Source: Acidobacteriota bacterium (lineage in GTDB: Bacteria > Acidobacteriota > Vicinamibacteria > Vicinamibacterales > JAFNAJ01). Taken from it: DNA of 12,801 nt. The stretch's first letter is position 1. Each line of letters opens with the position of its first letter. Below the pieces are notes generated by a model, which was not told the DNA's origin, did not search any database, and worked only from the letters and a program-made list of their open reading frames with translations. Of the stretch, positions 1 to 7,028 are shown piece by piece. Position numbers and translations under genes: made by a program. The DNA lies in NCBI GenBank assembly GCA_017860085.1, contig JAFNAJ010000029.1, forward strand, positions 1 through 12,801, given 5' to 3'.

Positions 1-1
1 C

Positions 2-493
2 GACAGCTGGGAGCCGCGACCTGTCAATGGAGGCGACGACTTCCACCTGAACCACATCGTCCCGGGCGGCGGCGGCACCGTGTACCTGGCGGCCGAGGCA
101 GGACGGATCTATCGGTCGGATGACGGCGGCAGTACGTTCGCCCCGGTGTCGTCACCGTACGCGGGGTCGTTCTTCGGGGTGCTGCCGTTTTCGGACGGAT
201 CGATCCTCGCGTACGGCCTGCGGGGGCACGCGTTCCGCTCGCGAGATCGCGGGACGACCTGGGAGCGGATCGAGACGGGCAGCGAGGAGACCCTGACGTG
301 CGGCCTCGAGTTGGGCGCGGGTCGCTTCGTCCTGGGCGGCATGGCCGGGACGCTGATCTGGGGTGACGCCAGCGGGGCCGTGCGCAAGCAGGAGCTTCCC
401 AGTCGCAAGGCCATTGCCGCACTCGCGATTGCCAACCAGCAACTGCTGCTTTTTGGTGAGGGCGGAGTGCAGCGCGTGGATATCCCCCGCTGA
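2..493 (+). CDS. YCF48-like / BNR-repeat beta-propeller protein (5' partial)
   Basis: The frame is open from the window edge, so the N-terminus is missing; 163 residues remain. Two Asp-box motifs of the BNR/sialidase type are visible: SDDGGSTF at about nt 116-139 and SRDRGTTW at about nt 239-262. Each is followed by the short glycine-rich strands expected of propeller blades. This resembles the YCF48/Hcf136-like family, whose bacterial members are usually periplasmic or secreted; the signal peptide would lie upstream of the window. The stop is 31 bp before the RND exporter gene, so the two are probably co-transcribed. From memory, YCF48-like proteins sit next to this exporter subfamily in many bacteria, which suggests an accessory envelope role. 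No enzymatic function can be assigned. The family call is fairly sure; the role is inferred. Confidence 0.8.
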   Translation, partial: DSWEPRPVNGGDDFHLNHIVPGGGGTVYLAAEAGRIYRSDDGGSTFAPVSSPYAGSFFGVLPFSDGSILAYGLRGHAFRSRDRGTTWERIETGSEETLTCGLELGAGRFVLGGMAGTLIWGDASGAVRKQELPSRKAIAALAIANQQLLLFGEGGVQRVDIPR

Positions 494-524
494 CGCGGGA
501 CCGGGCGCAGGACGCAAGGGAATC

Positions 525-2897
525 ATGGCAAGGCTCACACTCGCGGAACGCCTCGAGCATCTCATCTTCGGCCATCGGCCCCACGTGATTGGTCTGTTCG
601 TGCTGGCCACGGTCCTCCTGGGCTGGTCGGCCTCGAGTCTGCGCATCGATGCGGGGTTTGCGAAGCTGCTGCCGCTCAAGCACCCGTACATGCAGACCTT
701 CACGAAGCACCAGCAGGAGTTCGGCGGGGCCAACCGGGTGCTGGTGGCGGTCGTCGCGCGCGACGGCAACATGTTCACGCCCGAGTTCTTCGAGGTGCTG
801 AAGAACGTCACCGACGAGGTGTTCTTCATTCCCGGGATTGACCGAGGGCGGGTGCAGTCACTGTTCACGCCCAACGTCCGCTACACCGAGGTGGTGGAGG
901 ACGGGATCGCGGCAGGCAACGTGATCCCCGACGATTTCGAGCCCACGCCCGAGGGGCTCGAGCAGGTGCGGCGCAACATCCTCAAGGCCGGGATCGTCGG
1001 CCGGCTGGTCGCCAACGACTTTTCCGGCGCGATCGTGAGCGCCGAGTTGATGGAGTTCGAGCCGACGAGTGGCCAGCGCCTCGACTTCATCTCGGTGGCC
1101 GAGGAGATCGAGAGTCGGGTCCGTGAGAAGTTCGATCACGACTCCGTGGCGGGCTCTGCGGTCGACGTGATCGTCGACCGCACACCGGTTGACGTGCACG
1201 TCATCGGGTTCGCCAAGGTCGTCGGTGACATCGCGGCCGGGGCGACGCGGGTCGTGTTGTTCTTCCTCGTCACCTTGCTCATCACCGGCCTGCTGGTCTT
1301 CCTGTACGCACAGTCGTCCCGGCTGGCGCTTCTCGTCCTGGCCTGCGCGTCTCTCGCGGTCGTCTGGCAGCTCGGCACCATGACGCTCCTGGGCTTTGGC
1401 ATGGACCCCATGTCCATCCTGGTGCCCTTCCTGATCTTCGCCATCGCGGTGAGTCACGGCGTGCAGATGGTCAGCTGGACGCGGTCGGAGATCTTCGCCG
1501 GGGCCGACAGCCTGACGGCGGCACGCACCAGCTTCCGTCGGCTGCTGGTGCCAGGCGGGATCGCGCTGGCCACTGATCTGATTGGTTTCTTCACCATCCT
1601 GTTCATCCAGATCCAGGTGATCCAGGAGATTGCGATTGCCGCGAGCATCGGGGTCGCGGCGATCATCCTGATGAACCTCGTCCTGCTGCCGGTCCTCCTC
1701 ACCTACTTCCGGTTCGACGAGCACTACCGCGAGCGCCTGGTCGTTCGGGCCCGCCACCTGGACCACCTGTGGCAGGTGGTGGCCCGGGTGACCGACCGAA
1801 CCCCGGCGACGATCATCGTGGGAGTGAGCGTGCTCCTCGCGGTCTTCGGGTTCTGGAAGGGCCTGCAGGTGCAGATCGGCGACCTGCACCGCGGCGTCCC
1901 CGAGCTGCGTGCCGACTCGCGCTACAACCACGACACGGCGGTCATCACGTCGAAGTTCTCGATCGGCGTCGACATCCTCAACGTGATTGCCGAGACGAAG
2001 CCGGAGGGGTGTGTCGACTATGGCGTGATGAACACGATCGACGAGTTCGCGTGGCGCATGGCCAATCTCGGCGGCGTGCAGTCGACCATCGACCTGCCGG
2101 GGGTCGCCAAGATGCTGAACGCCGGCTGGAACGAGGGCAGCCCGAAGTGGCGGGTGCTGTCGCGAAACACCTCGGTGCTCACCCAGTCGGTGACCTACGT
2201 GCCGACCACGACCGGTCTCCTCAACTCCGACTGCAGCGTGATGCCGGTGATGATTTTCACGCGCGACCACAAGGCGCAGACGATCGAGAGTATCGTCTCG
2301 GCGGTGAAGCAGTTCGAGGCCGAGCACGGCAACGAGGACGTGTCCTTCAAGCTCGCCACCGGGAACGTGGGCGTCATGGCGGCCACCAACGAGGCAGTGG
2401 CCGCGGCGCAGTGGCCGATCATGGCCTGTGTGTTCGCGTCGGTCATCCTGCTGTGCCTGATCTCGTTCCGGTCGGTGCGTGGGACCCTCTGCATCCTGCT
2501 GCCGCTCGGCCTCGTGTCGCTGCTGGCCTACGCCCTGATGGCGATGCTCGAAATCGGCCTCAAGGTGAGCACCCTGCCGGTGGCGGCGCTCGGGGTCGGC
2601 GTCGGCGTGGACTACGGCATCTACCTCTACAGCCGGTTCCGCACCTTCTATCGGGAGGGCGACTCGCTGCACGAGGCGTACTTGAAGACGCTCAGGGTCA
2701 CCGGCAATGGCGTCCTCTTCACCGGCATCACGCTGGCGATTGGCGTCTCGACGTGGATCTTCTCGCCGTTGAAGTTCCAGGCCGACATGGGCGTGCTGCT
2801 GGCGTTCCTGTTCCTGATGAACATGATCGGCGCCCTGATCCTTCTTCCGGCGCTCGCCCGGTTCCTGATGCACCACACGAAGCGCCACCAGGCCTAA
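525..2897 (+). CDS. RND-superfamily exporter (MMPL/COG1033 type)
   Basis: The 790-residue inner-membrane protein has the duplicated RND layout. TM1 is at about residues 20-37, followed by a large extracytoplasmic loop (about 38-239), five TMs between about 240 and 394, and TM7 at about 428-444. A second large loop (about 445-629) and five final TMs (about 630-780) complete it. The TM10 motif GVGVDYGIYLYSRFR at about residues 691-706 carries an Asp (D696) of the kind used for proton coupling. The equivalent TM4 segment reads IAVSHGVQM, with Ser-His in place of Asp. Two cysteines in loop 2 (C496, C570) could form a disulfide. The ATG at 525 is chosen because it follows an AAGGGA-like site and starts just ahead of TM1; the frame is open further upstream but overlaps the previous gene. 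The substrate is unknown; lipids or other hydrophobic compounds are common for the family. Proton-driven export is inferred. Confidence 0.9.
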   Translation: MARLTLAERLEHLIFGHRPHVIGLFVLATVLLGWSASSLRIDAGFAKLLPLKHPYMQTFTKHQQEFGGANRVLVAVVARDGNMFTPEFFEVLKNVTDEVFFIPGIDRGRVQSLFTPNVRYTEVVEDGIAAGNVIPDDFEPTPEGLEQVRRNILKAGIVGRLVANDFSGAIVSAELMEFEPTSGQRLDFISVAEEIESRVREKFDHDSVAGSAVDVIVDRTPVDVHVIGFAKVVGDIAAGATRVVLFFLVTLLITGLLVFLYAQSSRLALLVLACASLAVVWQLGTMTLLGFGMDPMSILVPFLIFAIAVSHGVQMVSWTRSEIFAGADSLTAARTSFRRLLVPGGIALATDLIGFFTILFIQIQVIQEIAIAASIGVAAIILMNLVLLPVLLTYFRFDEHYRERLVVRARHLDHLWQVVARVTDRTPATIIVGVSVLLAVFGFWKGLQVQIGDLHRGVPELRADSRYNHDTAVITSKFSIGVDILNVIAETKPEGCVDYGVMNTIDEFAWRMANLGGVQSTIDLPGVAKMLNAGWNEGSPKWRVLSRNTSVLTQSVTYVPTTTGLLNSDCSVMPVMIFTRDHKAQTIESIVSAVKQFEAEHGNEDVSFKLATGNVGVMAATNEAVAAAQWPIMACVFASVILLCLISFRSVRGTLCILLPLGLVSLLAYALMAMLEIGLKVSTLPVAALGVGVGVDYGIYLYSRFRTFYREGDSLHEAYLKTLRVTGNGVLFTGITLAIGVSTWIFSPLKFQADMGVLLAFLFLMNMIGALILLPALARFLMHHTKRHQA

Positions 2898-2960
2898 GGC
2901 GAGGAGCGGCACGCGGCGCTCGGCATCGGCAGCCCTGGCGTCGCGGTCTTGCCCCAGACG

Positions 2961-3515
2961 ATGGATGAAACGATGCCAACTGGCGCCCGCCTCGCCCTGC
3001 TGGCGGCACTGCTGACCGTTGGCGCCGGTGTGGCCCGGGCCCAGGTCACGCCGCCTGACTACCTGGTGCTCGATACCGCGAAGACGTCGACGATGCAGCG
3101 GGAGCTGCAGGAGGCGGCCGACCGCGGCTATCGGCTCGTGCTTGGCCAGGGGTCGTGGCTCCTCAGCGCCATCATGGAGAAGCCGGCCGAAGAGCCGCCG
3201 CCGATCGACTACCTCCTCCTCGCCACGTCGAAGAGCGGCACGATGCAGAAAGAGATGAACGAGGCGGCCTCCAAGGGCTATCGCTTCGCGAGTGTCCTCG
3301 GCATCGGCCCAGAAGTCGTCATCTGCATGGAGCGCCGTCGGGCAGTGACGGCCCGCACCCACGAGCAGAAGCTGCTGGCGACGACGAAGATCGGCACCAT
3401 GGAGAAGGAGTTGCTTGCCGAGGTGGCCAACGGCTACCGTTTCGTCGGGCAGACGGTGTTCGTGAACTGGCTGGGAAACGAGTACGTCGCGATCCTCGAG
3501 CGCCGGGTCCCGTAG
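2961..3515 (+). CDS. Secreted protein with three tandem ~45-residue repeats
   Basis: I do not recognise a named gene. The 184-residue product begins with a signal peptide: a hydrophobic stretch at about residues 10-24 and an AxA-type cleavage site near 27 (VARA|Q). The mature part is three copies of one unit, at about residues 33-74, 83-125 and 136-182. Each unit has a strand (YLVLDT, YLLLAT or QKLLAT), a helix with a T/S-x-T-M-x-x-E core ending in GYR, and a closing strand ending in E-K or E-R-R. The beta-alpha-beta layout recalls small DUF4177-like domains, but that is only a resemblance. Starts at 2961 and 2973 (both ATG) fit the signal peptide equally well; a TTG at 2949 is less likely. 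It lies 63 bp after the exporter gene and may share its transcript. A periplasmic or secreted location is inferred. Confidence 0.8.
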   Translation: MDETMPTGARLALLAALLTVGAGVARAQVTPPDYLVLDTAKTSTMQRELQEAADRGYRLVLGQGSWLLSAIMEKPAEEPPPIDYLLLATSKSGTMQKEMNEAASKGYRFASVLGIGPEVVICMERRRAVTARTHEQKLLATTKIGTMEKELLAEVANGYRFVGQTVFVNWLGNEYVAILERRVP

Positions 3516-3527
3516 TCGGCCGGAGCT

Positions 3528-3549
3528 GCGCCAGGGGTGGCCCTGGCGC
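3528..3549 (+). terminator. Perfect 9-bp hairpin downstream of the repeat-protein gene
   Basis: GCGCCAGGG at 3528-3536 pairs perfectly with CCCTGGCGC at 3541-3549 around a GTGG loop, 12 bp after the stop codon. No T-run follows, so it is not a classical intrinsic terminator. In a GC-rich genome it may still end or stabilise the upstream transcript before trpS. Confidence 0.5.
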
Positions 3550-3567
3550 CGTCCCGCCTGCCAACCC

Positions 3568-3597
3568 TTGCCCCGCACGCCGCTTCTCACGTACCCT
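3568..3597 (+). promoter_or_regulatory. Weak sigma70-like promoter candidate upstream of trpS
   Basis: TTGCCC at 3568-3573 and TACCCT at 3592-3597 are 18 bp apart. They match 4/6 and 3/6 of the consensus boxes, in the gap after the 3528-3549 hairpin and about 45 bp before the trpS start. The position is sensible but the match is weak. Confidence 0.25.
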
Positions 3598-3643
3598 GAA
3601 GCGTTTGCAGGGCAGGAACATCGTGCGCGAAGGTCAGAACGCT

Positions 3644-4633
3644 GTGAAATCACGGGTGTTGTCGGGCCTGCGCCCGACCGGGAAGGTGCACCTCGGTCAC
3701 CTGGTGGGCGCCCTGCAGAACTGGGCGAGGCTCCAGGACCAGTACGAGTGCTTCTATTTCGTCGCCGACTGGCACGCGCTGACGAGCGACTACGCCGACA
3801 CGGCCGGGCTCACGGAGTACGTGGTCGACAACGTCGCCGACTGGATTGCCGCGGGCGTCGACCCTGAGCGATCGACCATCTTCATCCAGTCGCTGGTGCC
3901 CGAACATGCCGAGTTGCACTTGCTGCTGTCGATGATCGTTCCGGTGGCGTGGCTCGAGCGCGTGCCGACCTACAAGGAGCAGCAGGAGCAGATCACCGAC
4001 AAGGATCTGTCGAATTACGGGTTCCTCGGGTACCCGGTGCTGCAGACGGCGGACATCATCATCTACAACGCGCAATACGTGCCGGTGGGCGAGGACCAGG
4101 TGCCGCACCTCGAGCTGTCACGCGAGATCGTGCGCCGCTTCAACAACTTCTACGGCCAGGTCTTCGTCGAGCCGCAGCCGCTGCTCACCTCGTTTCCGCG
4201 CCTGCCCGGGCTCGACAACCGGAAGATGAGCAAGAGCTACGGAAATGCGATCAACCTCTCGGACGATGCGGAGACCGTTCGCAAGAAGGTGATGCAGATG
4301 TACACCGACCCGAAGCGGGTGAGAGCCGACATTCCCGGCACCGTCGAGGGGAACCCGGTGTTCATGTATCACGATGCCTTCAATCCCGACGTGGAGGAAG
4401 TCAACGAGCTGAAGGTGCGTTACCGGCAGGGCAAGGTGGGGGACGTGGAGGTGAAGCAGAAGCTGGCCCGTGCCCTCAATACCCTGCTCGACCCGATGCG
4501 CGAGCGGCGTGCCCGGGCTCTCGAGAAGCCCGGCCAGCTGCGGGACATGCTGTTTGCCAGCTCGGCGCGGGCGCAGAAGGTGGCCGCCGAGACGATGGCG
4601 CGTGTCCGCGAGGCGATGAGGATCAAGTACTGA
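3644..4633 (+). CDS. trpS: Tryptophanyl-tRNA synthetase
   Basis: Class I aminoacyl-tRNA synthetase that charges tRNA-Trp with tryptophan using ATP in the cytosol. The HIGH-type signature is at residues 11-19 (PTGKVHLGH) and the KMSKS loop at 194-198 (DNRKMSKSYGN). Other family segments are visible, such as YPVLQTADI (130-138) and PVGEDQVPHLELSREI (147-162). The 329-residue length is normal for bacterial TrpRS. The GTG at 3644 is preferred because homologues start just ahead of the SRVLSG strand; AAGG lies about 10 nt upstream. An in-frame GTG at 3623, with GCAGGA ahead of it, would add seven residues and cannot be excluded. The frame is open far upstream but overlaps the repeat-protein gene. 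It heads a close-packed run with scpA, scpB and the rluB-type gene, 29 bp before scpA. No T-box or trp leader peptide was seen. Confidence 0.96.
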   Translation: MKSRVLSGLRPTGKVHLGHLVGALQNWARLQDQYECFYFVADWHALTSDYADTAGLTEYVVDNVADWIAAGVDPERSTIFIQSLVPEHAELHLLLSMIVPVAWLERVPTYKEQQEQITDKDLSNYGFLGYPVLQTADIIIYNAQYVPVGEDQVPHLELSREIVRRFNNFYGQVFVEPQPLLTSFPRLPGLDNRKMSKSYGNAINLSDDAETVRKKVMQMYTDPKRVRADIPGTVEGNPVFMYHDAFNPDVEEVNELKVRYRQGKVGDVEVKQKLARALNTLLDPMRERRARALEKPGQLRDMLFASSARAQKVAAETMARVREAMRIKY

Positions 4634-4662
4634 CCGGCGCGCGACCAGCAGCCGGGAGCCGA

Positions 4663-5502
4663 ATGCCGAGTGCCGAACGTCGAGATCCCGTGAATCCAGA
4701 ACCCGAGTTCGAGTCGATCCTCAGCGAGTACCCGGTGCGCCTCGAGAACTTCGAGGGCCCCCTCGACCTGCTTCTGCACCTCATCAAGACGAACGAGGTC
4801 AACGTCTACGACATCCCCATCGCGCTCGTGACCCAGCAGTATCTCGGTTACCTGGACCTGATGCGCGAGCTGGACCTCGAAGTGGCCGGCGAGTTCCTCG
4901 TGATGGCGGCAACGCTCATCCACATCAAGTCGCGCATGCTGTTGCCGCGCCCGTCGCCCGAGCAGGACGACCCCTTCGAAGACCCGCGCGAGCTGCTCGT
5001 GCAGCGCCTGCTGGAGCACCAGCGATTCAAGGCGGCGGCCGAGCTGCTCCACGAGCGGGAGACGGTGCGCAGCGCTCAATGGGCGCGGCCCGATGGGCGC
5101 ATCAGCGAGATTGCGGGCGAGCAGGGAGAGCCCGAGGTCGAGGTCGATCTCTTCAGTCTGCTCACGGCGTTCCGTGCCGTCATCGAGCGGGCCCGGTCGC
5201 GGCCCGTGGTGCCGCTGCCGACCGAACAGATCTCCATCGAGTCGCGCATCGAGCAGCTGTTCGCCCGGCTGTCCGAGACGGAGGCGTGCGGGTTCGAGCA
5301 GCTCTTCGCAGATACGATGACGAAGGGCGACATGATCGTCACCTTCCTCGCGTTGCTCGAGATGATCCGCCTCAAGCTCGTGCGCGTGTTCCAGAGTGGC
5401 CCGTTCGGCGAGATCAGGGTGTATCGTCGGGCGCGGCCCGCCGACGCGCCCAGGCCCATCGGTGACGTGGCCGCCGCCCCGACGGCGGCGCGCCACCCGT
5501 AG
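4663..5502 (+). CDS. scpA: Segregation and condensation protein A (kleisin)
   Basis: ScpA is the kleisin subunit that bridges SMC heads and binds ScpB in the bacterial condensin complex on the chromosome. The N-terminal family signature is clear at residues 26-63: VRLENFEGPLDLLLHLI, then VNVYDIP and the TQQYLGYL stretch. A helix rich in Leu/Met (about 77-95) and a charged middle follow. The C-terminal winged-helix segment is at about 213-256, ending in GEIRVYRR. Length (279 residues) is slightly above the usual 240-270 because of short N- and C-terminal tails. The ATG at 4663 has GGGAG 4 nt upstream; a GTG at 4690 is an alternative that would drop nine residues. scpB starts 11 bp after the stop, so co-translation of the two partners is likely. 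Confidence 0.95.
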   Translation: MPSAERRDPVNPEPEFESILSEYPVRLENFEGPLDLLLHLIKTNEVNVYDIPIALVTQQYLGYLDLMRELDLEVAGEFLVMAATLIHIKSRMLLPRPSPEQDDPFEDPRELLVQRLLEHQRFKAAAELLHERETVRSAQWARPDGRISEIAGEQGEPEVEVDLFSLLTAFRAVIERARSRPVVPLPTEQISIESRIEQLFARLSETEACGFEQLFADTMTKGDMIVTFLALLEMIRLKLVRVFQSGPFGEIRVYRRARPADAPRPIGDVAAAPTAARHP

Positions 5503-5505
5503 ATC

Positions 5506-5510
5506 GGAGG
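5506..5510 (+). promoter_or_regulatory. Strong Shine-Dalgarno bearing on the scpB start
   Basis: GGAGG is only 3 nt from the ATG at 5514 but 9 nt from the in-frame GTG at 5520. Spacing alone favours the GTG, which would give a protein starting MSDSLQ, two residues shorter. Both choices leave the domain intact. Confidence 0.6.
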
Positions 5511-5513
5511 CAG

Positions 5514-6200
5514 ATGCCCGTGTCCGATTCGCTCCAGGCCATCGTCGAGGCCCTGATCTTCGCGTCGCCGGAGCCGCTGAGCCCGAAAGCGCTCTACAAA
5601 CTCCTCGAGGACGAACCTCGGGAGACGGTGGACGCGGCACTCGGCGCGCTCAAGGCGAAGTACGAGGACGGGGGAGGACTGCAGCTCGTCGAGGTGGCCG
5701 GCGGATTCGAGATCGTCACCCGGCCCGAGATCCACGACTGGGTCAGGCGGCTGTTTCACGAGCGGACGACGCAGCGGCTCTCGGTGCAGGCGCTCGAGAC
5801 CCTGGCGGTCATCGCCTACAAGCAGCCCATCACGGCGGCGGAGATCTCCGAGATCCGAGGCGTCAACACCTCCGGCGTGCTGGGAACGCTCATCGATCGC
5901 AAGCTGATCAAGATCGCGGGACGCAAGCCCGTGGTGGGGCGCCCCTTCATGTACGCCACCACGCGGAACTTCCTCGAGCGGTTCGGACTGAAGGACCTGA
6001 ACGACCTGCCGAAGATCGAGGACATGGCCGACGCGCTCGGTTTCGAACCGCCGTCCAGGCTCACCGAGGCGACCACGGCCGTCCTCCCGTTCGATCCCGA
6101 GTCGGTCGACGTCGGGGCGCTCGCCGCGAACGGGGCGCCCACCACGGCCGAAGGCGTCCCCGAGCCCGTCGCGGCCGGCGACGACACCGCGAACGCGTAG
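5514..6200 (+). CDS. scpB: Segregation and condensation protein B
   Basis: ScpB dimers bind the ScpA kleisin and help the SMC complex condense and segregate the chromosome. Two winged-helix domains are visible. The first (about residues 6-80) starts LQAIVEALIFASPEPLS. The second (about 88-158) includes the hallmark LETLAVIAYKQPIT followed by EISEIRGVNTSGVLGTLIDR and the GRPFMYATT strand. An extra low-complexity C-terminal tail (about 175-228, Ala/Pro/acidic) brings the length to 228 residues, longer than many ScpB proteins. The start is ATG 5514, or possibly GTG 5520 on ribosome-site spacing. It follows scpA by 11 bp and precedes the pseudouridine synthase gene by 15 bp, the common scpA-scpB-rluB order, so one operon is likely. 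Confidence 0.95.
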   Translation: MPVSDSLQAIVEALIFASPEPLSPKALYKLLEDEPRETVDAALGALKAKYEDGGGLQLVEVAGGFEIVTRPEIHDWVRRLFHERTTQRLSVQALETLAVIAYKQPITAAEISEIRGVNTSGVLGTLIDRKLIKIAGRKPVVGRPFMYATTRNFLERFGLKDLNDLPKIEDMADALGFEPPSRLTEATTAVLPFDPESVDVGALAANGAPTTAEGVPEPVAAGDDTANA

Positions 6201-6215
6201 CGGGCGACCAGCAGC

Positions 6216-7028
6216 ATGAGCGCCGAGCGCCTCCAGAAGATCCTGGCGGCGGCGGGCGTGGCGTCCCGCCGAGCCGCCGAACGGCTCATTGCCGAAGGCC
6301 GGGTCTCGGTGAACGGCGCCGTCGTCCAGATACTGGGGACGAAGGCCGACCCTGCGACCGACGACATCCGCGTGGACGGGCGCCGGCTCAAGCCGCCCGC
6401 CGAACGACGCTACGTGCTGCTCAACAAGCCGGCCGGCGTCGTCTCAACCCGCTCCGACCCGCAGGGTCGCCCCACGGTCGTCCAGTTGGTCGGGGCGACC
6501 AGCGAATACCTCTTCCCGGTAGGACGGCTCGACTACGACTCGGAGGGCCTGCTGCTTCTCACCAACGACGGCGATCTCGCCGCGCGCCTGACGCACCCGC
6601 GCTATGGCGTGGAGAAGGTCTACCACGCGGCCGTGAGCGGGCGGCCAGACGACCAGGCGATCTCGCGGCTCGAACGGGGCGTGATCCTCGACGGCAGACG
6701 GACCGCGCCCGCTCGCGTGCGGCTCGTCAAGCACTTCACGCGCCAGGGGCGCGAGGAGGCGCTGCTCGAGGTCGTGCTCCACGAGGGACGCAATCGCCAG
6801 GTGCGCAGGATGTGCGAGGTCGTGGGCCACCCCGTGGAACGGCTCACGCGGGTGCGTTTCGGCCCCATCGGCGACGCCAAGCTCAGGCCCGGCGAGTGGC
6901 GGGCGCTCACTCCGCGAGAGGTCGAGGCGCTGCAGCATGCGGCCAGCGCCCCAGCATCCCCGCCCAGAACCGTACCACCGCCAGGGTCTCGCCGACGGTC
7001 ACGTCGGGACTCACCTCGGCGTGGGTGA
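6216..7028 (+). CDS. rluB: 23S rRNA pseudouridine synthase, RluB/RsuA family
   Basis: This enzyme isomerises uridine to pseudouridine in rRNA; by context and sequence it is RluB-like, acting on 23S rRNA. An S4 RNA-binding domain occupies about residues 2-60 (MSAERLQKILAAAGVASRR, then SVNG). The catalytic domain follows, with LLNKPAGVVST at 68-78 and the family motif GRLDYDSEGLLLLTNDG at 103-119, where D106 is the expected nucleophile. LHEGRNRQVRRMCEVVGHPV (188-207) is the conserved C-terminal block. The core ends near residue 243; a basic, proline/arginine-rich tail runs to 270. No convincing ribosome-binding site precedes the ATG, so coupling to scpB (15-bp gap) is likely. The final 122 bp overlap the 3' end of the convergent hydrolase gene. 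RsuA or RluE/RluF-like specificity cannot be excluded. Confidence 0.92.
   Translation: MSAERLQKILAAAGVASRRAAERLIAEGRVSVNGAVVQILGTKADPATDDIRVDGRRLKPPAERRYVLLNKPAGVVSTRSDPQGRPTVVQLVGATSEYLFPVGRLDYDSEGLLLLTNDGDLAARLTHPRYGVEKVYHAAVSGRPDDQAISRLERGVILDGRRTAPARVRLVKHFTRQGREEALLEVVLHEGRNRQVRRMCEVVGHPVERLTRVRFGPIGDAKLRPGEWRALTPREVEALQHAASAPASPPRTVPPPGSRRRSRRDSPRRG

Noticed and set aside
858..3653. 931-residue open frame on the minus strand opposite the exporter and repeat-protein genes
   Set aside because: The product is His/Arg/Asp-rich with no domain or hydrophobic pattern. It is a codon-bias shadow of the forward genes, common in GC-rich DNA.
4420..5640. 406-residue minus-strand frame opposite scpA
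   Set aside because: Antisense shadow; scpA carries clear family motifs and this frame has none.
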